In this document: piece by piece, positions 32,597 to 42,945 of the stretch
How positions within the stretch are numbered: the first letter of the stretch is position 1
Layout: every line of letters starts with the position of its first letter
Source of the DNA: Zancudomyces culisetae
Lineage: Eukaryota > Kickxellomycota > Harpellomycetes > Harpellales > Legeriomycetaceae
Assembly: GCA_001969505.1 (NCBI GenBank)
Contig: LSSK01000021.1
Location: 1 to 43,394, forward strand
Direction: 5' to 3'
DNA: 43,394 nucleotides
Translations under genes and position numbers: made by a program
Notes under the pieces: generated by a model
Told to the model about the DNA's origin: nothing
Database searches by the model: none
Seen by the model: only the letters and a program-made list of their open reading frames with translations

Positions 32597-34162
32597 CTAA
32601 GCATTGGCCAACTCTGAAATCAAATCCACATATACCCTGATGGCCTTCAAATACTCTGGCTCTCTGACATATTCATCATGATCATGAGCAAGCAATGGGT
32701 GACCTAAAAGTGGACAGAAACCAACTGCTGGTATTCCTTTACGCCTGATATATCTGGCATCTGTTGCGCCTGGACAAATAATATTCTTGTATGTAACGTT
32801 ATGCTTTGCACACACATTATCTATGCACTTAAAAAAATTACTCTCACTGTCCCACTCTGTAACTGGGTTTCTGTTCTCCGGGTTGATAAAATGGCACTCA
32901 ACCCCATGCTTTTCAGCAAGATCTGACAACATCTTTTTAAATTCTACTATATCTTGCTTTGGTGTGACACGAATATCGAATGTTACTGAAAATGTTGCCG
33001 GTACCACGTTCTGCTGCTTTCCTCCCTCGAGCATTGTCAGATTCACAGATGTTACTTGGCCCTGTAATGCTAATCTGTTTTCTCCCAAAGCATTGTACTT
33101 CTTATATTCTTGTTCTCTGAGCGCCATCACAGTGTTTATTACTGGAAGCAGTTTCTCGATCGCTGTACCCTCTATAAATTGGCTTCCATGTCCAGTATTT
33201 CCGTGAGCAGTAAACCGGACCTGTGTTGTGAGTCTTTCAGAAGTCATAAGAATAGCGATGGGTAGTGGTGAGGGACCACTTTCATCGATATCAAACCCTG
33301 CGTTCAACTCTTCAAACTCTTTGGTCTCAATAAGCGACCCCACTCCGTCTTTTCCTCCTATTTCTTCATCTGGCGCATAAACTGCATATACGTTTCTCCG
33401 GAGCTGAACACCAGAATTCTTGATTTCTCGCAGTGCCTCCAAGTAGCTATCCCACATTAGGTTATCACGGTTATTCTCACCGTTGTTTTACAACCAAAGA
33501 CATATATAGATATTCTACTATAGACACATAATAACTGATGCAGATATATTCAGCACTCTTATTTACCAACTTCCTGTGACCTTCATATCCTGAGCACCAC
33601 GTGCATATATTCTATACTCTCGATCCTCCGCTTGTACTCTTTCGGCTGCAAACGGATCATATGTCCATTTATCCTATATTTATTTATTCAGATCCTGCAT
33701 TTTATACACTAGTACATACATACGCAGTTTTTATTTTAGAGTTATTATCCTATTACCTCAAACACCGGAACCACATCAGTATGCGAGCTGAGCAAAATGG
33801 ATTTTGCTGTGGGGTCCGACCCTTCAAGTTTGAGTATTACTATTGGTTTTCCCTTTACGCACTATCGTATTTTTTTTAGTTTTTGTTTGTAATGTTAACA
33901 TTCTGTATCTTGGGTAGGACCCTTTTTATTCATACAAAATAACCAGCTAAACGCAGTCGTTTTTTACTTTTCATAACTTGTACATAACGCTTACTTCTAC
34001 AATTTGATGTCCTAGGCCAATTTCGTTTGCCTGTTCAATAAGAAAGTTTTTGCAGCTTTCATAGTCAGGTGTTGGATGAACAGTCTTTATTTGGAGATAT
34101 TTTCTGAAACGAGTAACTGCTGCGGGTTCTGAAACTGAGGCTGGAGTTAGTGTGATAGTCAT
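32597..34162 (-). CDS. ACY1: Aminoacylase-1 (N-acyl-L-amino-acid amidohydrolase, M20 family)
   Basis: Four exons (34162-33995, 33861-33757, 33673-33567, 33446-32597) with introns of 133, 83 and 120 nt (donors GTAAGC, GTAATA, GTAAAT; all acceptors TAG) give 409 residues; human ACY1 has 408. The enzyme is a cytosolic dizinc hydrolase that frees amino acids from N-acyl amino acids made during protein turnover. Metal and catalytic motifs are intact: SSHTDVVPV (His83, Asp85), YARGAQDMK (Asp120), APDEEIGG (Glu154 as the general base, Glu155), FDIDESG (Glu182), and AHDHDE near the end (His383 region). GHGSQFIEGTAIEKL and NVVPATFSVTFDIRV mark the lid/dimerisation domain. For intron 3, the join via GTAAAT at 33566 and GGGATAG gives MKVTGSCYLEALREIK, which aligns without gaps with the family. 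An alternative donor GTCACA five codons earlier does not. The ATG at 34162 is family-typical. Confidence 0.94.
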
Positions 34163-35145
34163 TTTGTGTCTCTTTTGTTTTCTCTTATTTTGTTTTTTGC
34201 TTTGTTTTATTTTGACTTTCTTTTACTGTTAGGGAGGACACGTATGCTTAAATACGTTTGAATAAAATGTGAGTGAATTGACTTTTTACCTGTAACTTCA
34301 TGTTATAATTCTTGTTTTACCCCTTTCTCAACCATTTTTTTTAGAAACAACTGACTGGTGTTTAAATTGTGCTTCATCTCAAAAAATACAAGATGTAGTC
34401 AATAAAATCTAATCTCAATTGCTTTTTTCATGTGATTATTGTATTAAAACTGGTTTGAATAAATACCCGACTATTTTATTTTCACGGACAGTTTCATATT
34501 GCTTTTCACAACTATCCCCCTTTCAACCTTTGGCACAGCTATATTATGAATAAACAGGTAAAGCCCCTTCGTTCTGTGTAAGGAGTTGCAAAATATCTAT
34601 AAATCAAGGTTTTATTGGTTCAAGAGAGGTAAAAAAAGTACACATAGCAGTCGAATATTTTATGGAACGCATATCTCATTCAATGCCCAAGGTTCAAGGT
34701 TGAAATATATATAAAAAAAACAAAACACGCTTGGCAAACGACGCCTTCCCTGTATTTAGAGATGAGTATACAAGATGTGTTCTCACAATCATTATTTGTT
34801 TCCAAAATAGAAACCTTTGAACTGACACTTTCAAAATATATGCACTACTTTAGCGTTTGTTTCTCTACCCCATACTACATGCATTTTTTTTAATGCAAAA
34901 ATGTGTAGTGACTTTGTTTTTTCTCTTTTTCATACAACGCGGTAACTATATTGTTGATTCTGGTCCCTCTTACTAATTTTATAGTACTATTAACCATTTG
35001 TTTGTTCCATAACAATGTAAATAACCATAGCTGTGCACAGATACTCCAGAAATACTGTGAAGTACTCTATTGTTTAAATGTATTTTACAAGTTTATTTGA
35101 TGGCAAGCAGTTAACCGAAAGACTATGAAAAGTAAAAGTTATTAA
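34163..35145. other. AT-rich spacer between ECL1-like gene and ACY1
   Basis: The stretch holds the ACY1 promoter and the 3' side of the Ecl1-like gene. No gene or structured element was seen. Confidence 0.6.
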
Positions 35146-35574
35146 CTACACTTTTCTATGTACCATTGGTATGCTTTTGGCTGAAGGGTAATTTTTAAGG
35201 GAAGTACAGTGTTTTGAGTGTCTTGCAGTGTTTTTCCCATATCCCACATAAAAAGCAACTTGTTTCTGACCGTCTATGATTTTGCGTTTTCTGTGCTTTA
35301 TAAGTGGGTAATTAGAGACTAATATGTTTCGTCGTATTGATTCTATGTTTAACCCATCTGTGTTTGTCTCTAGCCTTTTCTTACGTTCATCTAGCTGCGG
35401 AAGCCAATACAGCTCGTGTATAGCATTATTTGTACACTTTGGTGAGATCAGGGTTAATACGTCAGTACATGTTCTCTTTGCTTCGCATTCCAAGTCCTTT
35501 TCCAGGCATTTTGAGCTACAATATATATCACCGCCTGTCTGTTTATCACATATAACACACCAATCTGTATCCAT
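35146..35574 (-). CDS. ECL1: Ecl1-like zinc-binding life-span regulatory protein
   Basis: This single-exon protein has 142 residues. The N terminus MDTDWCVICDKQ...IYCSSKCLEKD places cysteines at 6, 9, 19 and 23 (CX2C-X9-CX3C), with the WCxxC and YCSxxC blocks that define the fungal Ecl1/Ecl2/Ecl3 family. In fission yeast these small zinc proteins extend chronological life span and respond to nutrient, sulphur or zinc shortage. The rest (residues 25-142) is poorly conserved in the family. Here it holds a basic stretch (KHRKRKIIDGQK) and further cysteines at 29, 36, 47 and 122. Fission yeast members are shorter (about 80-90 residues), whereas filamentous fungi have longer ones. The ATG at 35574 starts directly before the conserved block. 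Confidence 0.75.
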   Translation of the reverse strand: MDTDWCVICDKQTGGDIYCSSKCLEKDLECEAKRTCTDVLTLISPKCTNNAIHELYWLPQLDERKKRLETNTDGLNIESIRRNILVSNYPLIKHRKRKIIDGQKQVAFYVGYGKNTARHSKHCTSLKNYPSAKSIPMVHRKV

Positions 35575-38500
35575 CGAAATAGATATATCTGGTTTTATAC
35601 GTTGTATACACTGGTTTAGTGTTTATATGGGATTTGTAAAGATGTTTGTATTAACGTTTGTAAGTATACTTGAAAGAATGCTTGTATTGATGTTACAATA
35701 TGATGGTACGACGATATAGTGGTGCGACAAAATTCCAATCAAAGCTATAATAGTTTTGAACACGGATATCCAAACATTCGTCCTAACTTTTACATTGGCC
35801 AGTGAAATCTTTTTCTGCACACAGTCTAGACCTTAGGGATTACTAAGCTCTGAATATTGCAGACAGTCCCGAAAACTGACAATATGTGGATATTAGTTGA
35901 TTCTGGATAGCCAACTCTATTTTGGAATTTTTATATATAGAAGGTTGTGGAGTTGAGTTCCCTTTTATACTTTTATACAAAAAAAAACATCAACTCAAAA
36001 ATCCTAAAATAAAAGAGACACTCTAGCTATACCGCAGTATTACCACAAGCATTGCAAATAACCCAGTCATTTAGAGTCTGAGAGTGCTATAGGCTTTGCA
36101 AGTTTTACAAATAAAGAATTATTGCTACATACAACATGCAACAGCATTGTAAAATCAATTTAATAATTGTTAATATAAAATGATTCCAAACAAATGATTA
36201 GAGCAATGTAGGTCAAAAATGCAACCAACTAGATCAAGTTTATTTTCTGTTTTTTGTGAAAATATGAACTCAAACTGCGGAACATTGATAATCAATTCTT
36301 GTTGCTCGGCTTTCCTTTTTTTTCAACGTGCGAATACTTTTTGCCTAAAAAACTGTCAGTCAAAATATTAATCATTAAAATGGCCAATCTGGGTGATTAA
36401 TTTCACAAACCTAAATAACCAGTAGGATTTATCAGCTAGTATTGGTGTTAATTAGTGATTTCAGTTTGTGCTAAATGTTGTAATTGTCACTATTTTCCCT
36501 GCAAAACTCGTATTTTGTTTGTTCAGGTAAATCATCGAATTTGTGGTATTATTATTAGGATTATTATTTCACAAGTATTCAAAAAAATTTAGACCATTTA
36601 GATATTTACATGACTAGCAAACTACTTTGGCTATTTAATCCGCTGACAACTAAATATGCAGCCAAATCAAATCATCCAGTTATTCAGTTATTAAGTTATT
36701 AAGTTGGCATTAAACACTCGAGCCCATTCTGTTTATTTAGTTCTAACAAATACAATCTCCATGACCACCTCTAACTGTTCTCACCCCCCACTTATGTGAC
36801 TCCTTTGTGCCCGTTTTTATGCTTTGTATTTTTATTATCTCTACTTTCCCAGCTAAACTGCTCATTTTTAAAAAAACAGATATCCACTATTATTTTGCCA
36901 CGCTATCAGAGTTTGTTTCTTTTTGTTTCTTTTTGTTTCTCTACTGTTTCTCTGCCCCCTATTTTTGTTTCCCTTTCCATTGTCAGCTGTAAAGACATTT
37001 TTTTAATCATTGTACTGCGTTTCCTGCCAAACAAATCCCCCTCATTTTGTACTATTTTTATTGCCTTAGTTTGGTTTGTGACCCCACCTTAAACGATTTT
37101 AATCTGGCTTCACATCCCCCCACCAAGGTTGGCATTCATAACACAATTCAGCTGTGAATTTGGGTTTTGGAGCTGCCCAATTATTTTGGTATTTTTTGAT
37201 ATAAATAAGCTGATAAATAAAGATGTTGTTTTTCTACTCTTACAATTGTATGATTTTGACACCATTTTTTGATATTCCATTATTCCAATTTATCACTATA
37301 CCTTTCTTCATTTCCTGCTTTCATTCTTTCCATTTTAATTTCAATCACATTTACATTGTGATGAGTTTTCCTATTTCAGCCTCTCTAATTATACCTTTTT
37401 TCGGAATGTTTAATCAGACACTCTAACCATTCCTTCTACAAACATACATAATACTGCAATATTTGATACTAATTATCTAATACCTAATATCCAATAGATA
37501 TTTCACATCATAGGTATATCACGCGCATCAATATTTTTTCACAAACAAAAACACTTGTTACTTTTTCCCACATTTACTTTTTACCACAGTGACTTTTTAC
37601 CAAATACGCCACCAAAACTTAACAAAGATTGGTATCGGATTAAACCTTAACTAACGCAAAAAATAAAACTATATACCGGAAAAACATCGCTCAAAGTCTA
37701 TGAAACCAAAACTATTGATTTTTTCCCCCAATGATATTAACTTTTAATTTGCCCAATATGGGTAAAGTATGTTTTGAAACACGCTCCCTTCCTTCATCGC
37801 CAACTGGTCGGTTAAAATTGACTGACTTTTTACACCTTTCTTTACATTTGTTCCTTTTTGTTTTGAAGTTACTTCAAACTTGCCTAAATTGAGAGTTAGT
37901 GTCTTGATAGGATTTCATTCATTACTCTTATGGAAATTCACACATATGTCACGACGTTTTGTCGACTTGCATAGTCTAAATTCAATTGTGATATTCATTA
38001 TTATAACCAAGTATAACACTCAATGTTGTTACGTTTTAATGCAGTGTTTTTGTAATGGAATGTCTTATATTCGCCGAGTGTATATATATCGATATCGCAT
38101 TATAAATTCGAAACCATCGCTCTTTGAAGCTATCATTAGTTTCTGTATGTTTATACTTTTTTTTACAATATAGCATCGCAATAATTCGATTAAAATCAAT
38201 AACCGTGGATGGCGATTGTTATTTATGTAACTGGTTACAAGTGTGTATTTGAACAGTTTTTTACCTAGTTGGTTTTATATTTTATCTTGCCACCTTCGTT
38301 TATTGGTAGTATGCTTCAGTTAAATCCTTCACCAAAATATATAATCTCTGATAAAACATAGCGTGTATATACTTTAATATTAGCCGTAAAATCTTTTTCA
38401 AAGAGACAGTCTTTTCAGCACCTTAAAATGCATCACCCTATGTCATCTTGTTCTTTGTTTTTTGTGTAAAACATAAATCTGTTTTTGTAGAATAGCTAAA

Positions 38501-39066
38501 AAAATATGAACTACTTTGTATAGATGAGTTTCAAGCCCAATGGCCGTTAAAAAAACTATGAGAATTTCACATTCTCTGGCACATACAGTTTCTCAAACTA
38601 GCAAAACTTTTGCAAAACGGACTTCGTCAATTTTTTCTAGATAAAAATATACAAGATTGCCAAAGTACAGATATTGGTAACTCTCAAATACTTTTTCATT
38701 TCACCATCCTAGACATTAATAGAAGACTGATACAACTGCTTTTAACTATCTCATCCTCTTTCAGTATCATTATCTGGTATATGGTCCTAGCATGCAACAT
38801 ATATACTCTAAAAGTCAAGCTAAAGTTTTGATAATCATAAAGCTTTGTAAGCTTCTTGAATTTCCCTTATGTTTTTTAAATCAAATTTTATTTAGGCGGA
38901 GACCACAAAACTAAAGTCCAAATGGCCATCTACTAAGCATCAATAGCTTACTTGCAATCAATAATATAAAAGTCTTGTAAAAAAATGTGCATGGTTCAAT
39001 AGCTAGTGATTTCAGTAAGCCCTTTTATTAAGTTTTACAGCCAATACGCTCGTAAACGAGCGATTG
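35575..39066. other. Long AT-rich gene desert
   Basis: This 3.5 kb region upstream of the Ecl1-like gene and downstream of the first CBM19-like gene has T- and C-rich tracts (36780-37080) and a 10-bp repeat GTTTCTTTTT (36915-36940). Open frames at 36796-37092 and 37223-37426 reflect pyrimidine runs, and those at 37880-38173 and 38610-38831 lack an ATG start. No gene is supported. Confidence 0.55.
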
Positions 39067-39381
39067 TTAACGTATGCGGCTGCATACTTGTCTTCCGTTT
39101 CTGTAGCTACAGAAGGTTCCACGTGGGCATGAAATGCGGATGTAGCGTCCACGGCGGCATGTGAAATAGCTTCTTCTATCTCTTCTGCTGCAGTAGTTTC
39201 TGGCGTTGCGGCATCTTGGGAAGATTCCTCTGTTAAACTCGGTGTTAGCGTTAAAGCCACTTCCTACGGAAAGATTAAAGTCACTCACGTCAACATCGCC
39301 ACCACCCTGGGCTGAGACGGTAGCAACAATGTAGATGAGGAAAAGGACTGCCAATGGAATGATTTTGCTGAGGTTAAACAT
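39067..39381 (-). CDS. Small secreted six-cysteine CBM19-like protein, copy 1
   Basis: 104 residues. A signal peptide spans residues 1-24 (SKIIPLAVLFLIYIVATVSA), then a short acidic/Gly segment with the shared motif SDFNLSVGSGFNANTEFNR. The C-terminal domain (57-104) has cysteines at 57, 64, 75, 85, 91 and 100 (spacing 6-10-9-5-8) and many Arg. The block YFTCRRGRYIRISCPRGTFC follows the plan of chitin-binding module CBM19 (C-x-x-G-arom-x4-C-x-x-G-T-x-C), though with far more Arg than usual. It is probably secreted to the wall or medium. Chitin binding is inference; a cationic defence-like or effector role is an alternative. Two paralogues follow on the same strand. A TATA-like GTATAAATAC lies 77 bp upstream. 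The overlapping frame at 39012-39260 is a shadow. Confidence 0.88.
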   Translation of the reverse strand: MFNLSKIIPLAVLFLIYIVATVSAQGGGDVDVSDFNLSVGSGFNANTEFNRGIFPRCRNARNYCSRRDRRSYFTCRRGRYIRISCPRGTFCSYRNGRQVCSRIR

Positions 39382-40865
39382 TTTTGCTTTGTATACTATG
39401 TATCTTTATTTCCTGAATATCGGATGAATTATATTTTTGTATACTGAGATTCTAGCTGTATTTATACTTTTATTCTGCTACTCAGTTGTAGAGATACGCT
39501 ATTATTATTTTGTAGATGTAGACAAAGTTTGGTGCTACTTTGTATTGGCAGTAATTTTAAGCTTAACATTTTAATTAAACAGTATATGTATCTATTAAAG
39601 CGCACATCCCCCCAAAAAACCAATATGATACGGAAATAGGTATTTCTGCTCAGACAAAGGGTTCAGAGCAATCAACAATGAAATTGGCATACATTTACTT
39701 TTTTTCGGATTAACAATGCTATAAACCTGTTTTTTTTTAGAAGCATACATTTTTTAACTTTTGTTAATCCTTTCATTCCTGATAATAATTTCTAAAACCG
39801 GGTTTTTTTAAGGTTTATAGTTCAAACGTAAGCTTATTTTTAAACGGTTCTTGGTGATAAATATATACAGTGGAGACAGTGATTGTCATTTAAGGTATGC
39901 ATCTCGGTTGTCTTTAAATCAAAACCTAATCATTGATTTTGTGGAAGTTTGAGAGGGACAATTACATGAAACGCCACATGGTTTCAATGTATGTCTATAA
40001 ATGTTAATGAAGAAAACAGGCTAAAAACCCAACGTTTACTGTTTTTATAAACAAGGTAATTGCTTATGAATTTATTGGGGGTTGAGGTAGAATGTGAGAG
40101 GATGGGAAAATAGAAAAATGTAATTTTGGATTGTGGTATTATGTATTTTGAAATGGCGTAAATATATTTACAGTTGTAGTGGGAATAAAAATTGAATTAA
40201 ACTTTTTAAATAATAATTGAAACAATCGAAAAACCTGTTCGCTCATTACAGAAATCCTATTTTACTTATGTCAATCAAAAATAAATAGCAACTCAGAAGC
40301 CAATGAATATAAACCATAAAAATAAAATAAAAAACAAAAGTGTGATTGCTGATAATGTTTAGGTTTTACGCTGTACCAAACTTCTAAAGATTTGTCGTTT
40401 TGATTATCGGAATTACACACACAAAGAATAAAACGTTCTGTAGATTTTTTGTATTTTCTGTTAGTTTCCGGTTTTATTAAAAACTGAATAAAGTATTCTC
40501 TTTTATTTGTGGATAAAGCATGGAGCACTTGTTAAAGTAAAGATCTGTATAATGTTCTTGGTATAGTTATTGTGAAAGGTGGATTTTATTTAAAAGTTCA
40601 AAGACATTAAACTGAGAAATTAGTGCAAACAATATTATTAGAGTCAAGCATGTTGAACCAGGATGGTATATGAATAAACCATCCAGTTTTTTTTAATTTA
40701 TTTTTTTAAAAAAAACAAAAAGCAGAGTCGAAACGATTCTCTACATTGATACATTGATACATTGATACTTTTGATATACTAAATTTATTTTATTTATGAG
40801 GTTTATTTTCGTTTTTGTATTTTTTTTTCACAAAAAAAAGAATTATTAAAACAGATGAAAAAAGC
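39382..40865. other. Spacer between secreted paralogues 1 and 2
   Basis: The stretch includes the copy-1 promoter and AT-rich DNA with three tandem ACATTGAT units (40743-40766). The minus frame at 40271-40528 starts at GTG, not ATG, and is not called. Confidence 0.6.
39458..39467 (-). promoter_or_regulatory. TATA-like element of secreted copy 1
   Basis: GTATAAATAC on the minus strand, 77 bp before the start codon at 39381. The same element occurs upstream of copies 2 and 3. Confidence 0.6.
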
Positions 40866-41261
40866 TTAAAGCAATAAACGTTGGCATTCTTGTTGTCCAA
40901 AGCTGTATCTACAAACGGTACCGCGGGGGCATCTATTGAGCACAAACATTCCACCTTCACAAGAGAAGAAGATGCGACGGTTGAAATTGCTGCAGAATCG
41001 TCTGTTAGTGCGGCAGCGTCGGAAATCATCGTCGTCGATTTCGCGGGAGCGATCAAAATCGCCACCGACATTAAAGTCAAAGTTTCTTGGTGTGATTTCG
41101 GTACCAACTGAGCTATTATCATCATCACCCTGCTCGCCTGCACCTTGAGCCCCACCTTGGGTATTTTCATCACCTCCCTCTTGGGCGTATACTACACTAA
41201 GTACAAAGACCAGGAAGAGGACTGCATAGTATGTGTATGATTTTCTGAGTGTTGCAAACAT
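40866..41261 (-). CDS. Small secreted six-cysteine CBM19-like protein, copy 2
   Basis: 131 residues, the longest and most diverged of the three. The signal peptide spans about residues 1-26, ending VVYAQ. A Gly/Gln/Asp-rich acidic linker (27-80) is about 25 residues longer than in the other copies. It contains NFDFNVGGDFDR, matching the shared pre-domain motif, and an acidic run IDDDD. The C-terminal domain has cysteines at 83, 90, 101, 111, 117 and 126 with exactly the same spacing (6-10-9-5-8) and the CPRGTVCRY block. The acidic linker may balance or mask the basic domain, as a pro-region does; this is inference. TATA-like GTATAAATAC lies 111 bp upstream. Confidence 0.88.
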   Translation of the reverse strand: MFATLRKSYTYYAVLFLVFVLSVVYAQEGGDENTQGGAQGAGEQGDDDNSSVGTEITPRNFDFNVGGDFDRSREIDDDDFRRCRTNRRFCSNFNRRIFFSCEGGMFVLNRCPRGTVCRYSFGQQECQRLLL

Positions 41262-41371
41262 GGTTTATTATTTATTATCTCTTTTCTTGGTTTTGATTTG
41301 TATTTATGATTGTAAAGACAAATTTGGTTTGTAATGATGGTAAAAACAAAAAAAGAAGAGAAAAAGATGTG

Positions 41372-41381
41372 GTATTTATAC
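41372..41381 (-). promoter_or_regulatory. TATA-like element of secreted copy 2
   Basis: GTATAAATAC on the minus strand, 111 bp before the start codon at 41261; identical to the copy-1 element. Confidence 0.6.
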
Positions 41382-41940
41382 ATAAAAAGCCAGTCTATAA
41401 CCAAGCACCTCTTCTTTTTTATTTGATTACACTATACTGCTTTTTTTGTTTCAAGTTATTTTGACAGTAATATATTTTGTAGTATATTCGTTTCAAGAAT
41501 TGACTTTTTACTAAAAACCTGTATTTCTATCAATAATGGTATATTGAAATAAATTATCAAAAAAAAACACTTTAAAGGAAGTTATAAATAGCTCGGAGTT
41601 ATAAAACTAAATGATATTAACCCCTCCACCCCCAAGAATGATAAAAGTGGAGAGAGTGTATATATATCTGGTATACGTAAAAGTATGTTGGTAATAAAAT
41701 GTCTGATTGTAAATATTTCTTTTTCAATACTCATTCTTTGCTTTGTTTTTCCGATAGGAGGAAGAGGCAACAAGGCCAAAGCGTTGGTGCTATATTTGGT
41801 ATCATTAAATAAGATATGTATCGGTAAATACACACAGTGATGGTTATTCATATTTGACCCAGCAAATAGAATAGATCACTCATGGTTAGCTCTAAACCAA
41901 TTTGAAAACCATGAGTTACATTCAAATTCAAATTCAAAAG

Positions 41941-42180
41941 AAAGCCGGGATAAAAACCAAGACCTAAGCAAAAACAGAATGAACCAGAAACAAAGACTAA
42001 AACCAAAACCAAAACATGGAATAAGCAAAAAAAAAGTTCCGAAAGCCGGGATAAAAACCAAGACCTAAGCAAAAACAGAATGAACCAGAAACAAAGACTA
42101 AAACCAAAACCAAAACATGGAATAAACCAAAATCAAAACCAAAGCATGAAATAAACAAAAAAAAAAGTTCCGAAAGCCGT
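41941..42180. repeat. 100-bp tandem direct repeat with partial third unit
   Basis: The block starting AAAGCCGGGATAAAAACC at 41941 recurs at 42041, identical over at least 83 bases. A partial third copy of its end (AAAAAAGTTCCGAAAGCCG) lies near 42161-42179. Each unit holds smaller internal CCAAAA-type repeats. It lies between two secreted-protein paralogues. Confidence 0.92.
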
Positions 42181-42612
42181 CCCAAACCAAAAGTAGTTCC
42201 TCTTTTTCCAAAAAATATATCATCAAAACAAGATTACTATAACGTACGAAAAATTCTATGCCAAACAAAGTCAAGCAGCTAATTTTTTTGGCAAAAGAAT
42301 AAGGGAGTTCTTGTAATGAAATTTTATATCTCAATACAAACCAATATCTTGACACACTTTTTCATTTTCAAATTTAGAGAATTGGCAATTTTATTGCAGA
42401 ATGAGCATGCAGAATAACTAAAAAGCAAAGACAACGAATAGCCAAATCAACTAAAAAAAAATAATAATAAACTAAAAATACCTAGTTATAAATCAAGCCA
42501 AGAATGATCAAAGGAAAAAAAAGGAATTAGTTTTCAGGCAATGTATATGGAGACAAGAGAGTAAAGAAACAAAAGTTCCCTCTCCCATTCCATCCCCTCC
42601 CACCTGCTCAAT

Positions 42613-42945
42613 TTAGAAACGTCTGCGGGCACAAATACGTTCTCCAAATCTGTATCTGCACTCAGTTCCAAATGGACAATAGTTAACAAAGTATCTTCCA
42701 CGGAAGCATGAGAAGTATGCGCGTCTGTTTCTTCTGCTACAGAAGCTTCTGCGGCCGCGGCACTGTGGGAAACGGATACGGTCAAACTCAGAGTTCATGT
42801 TGAAGCCACTGCCAACGTTGAAGTCAAAATCGCTCATTTGAACGCTGACGTTCTCAGTTGCATCATTTCCACCATTTCCACCACCTTGTCTTTGTGCAAC
42901 GGCGACTGCGGCAAGAGCTCCCAATGGCAAAACAACCTTAAGCAT
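42613..42945 (-). CDS. Small secreted six-cysteine CBM19-like protein, copy 3
   Basis: 110 residues. The signal peptide covers residues 1-17 (LKVVLPLGALAAVAVA), followed by a Gly/Asn-rich stretch and the shared motif SDFDFNVGSGFNMNSEFDR. The domain has cysteines at 62, 69, 80, 90, 96 and 105 (spacing 6-10-9-5-8), with RRAYFSCFRGRYFVNYC and CPFGTECRYRFG. It is closest to copy 1 in length and wording, which suggests these two split later or are under similar constraint. Function is inferred as for copy 1: a secreted, very cationic, possibly chitin-binding domain. TATA-like CTATAAATAC lies 112 bp upstream. Confidence 0.9.
   Translation of the reverse strand: MLKVVLPLGALAAVAVAQRQGGGNGGNDATENVSVQMSDFDFNVGSGFNMNSEFDRIRFPQCRGRRSFCSRRNRRAYFSCFRGRYFVNYCPFGTECRYRFGERICARRRF

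Larger units (their letters stand above)
41262..42612. other. Spacer with 100-bp tandem repeat
   Basis: The spacer between secreted copies 2 and 3 carries the copy-2 promoter and a 100-bp direct repeat (listed separately). Four minus-strand frames across 41848-42355 read only the repeat and are not genes. Confidence 0.65.

Noticed and set aside
39012-39260. 82-codon Ala/Glu/Thr-rich minus-strand frame
   Set aside because: It overlaps secreted copy 1 in another frame; copy 1 has a signal peptide and cysteine pattern shared with two paralogues.
41848-42355. Overlapping hydrophobic frames (FWFWF-type residues)
   Set aside because: They translate the 100-bp tandem repeat and its CCAAAA-like sub-units; they are not genes.
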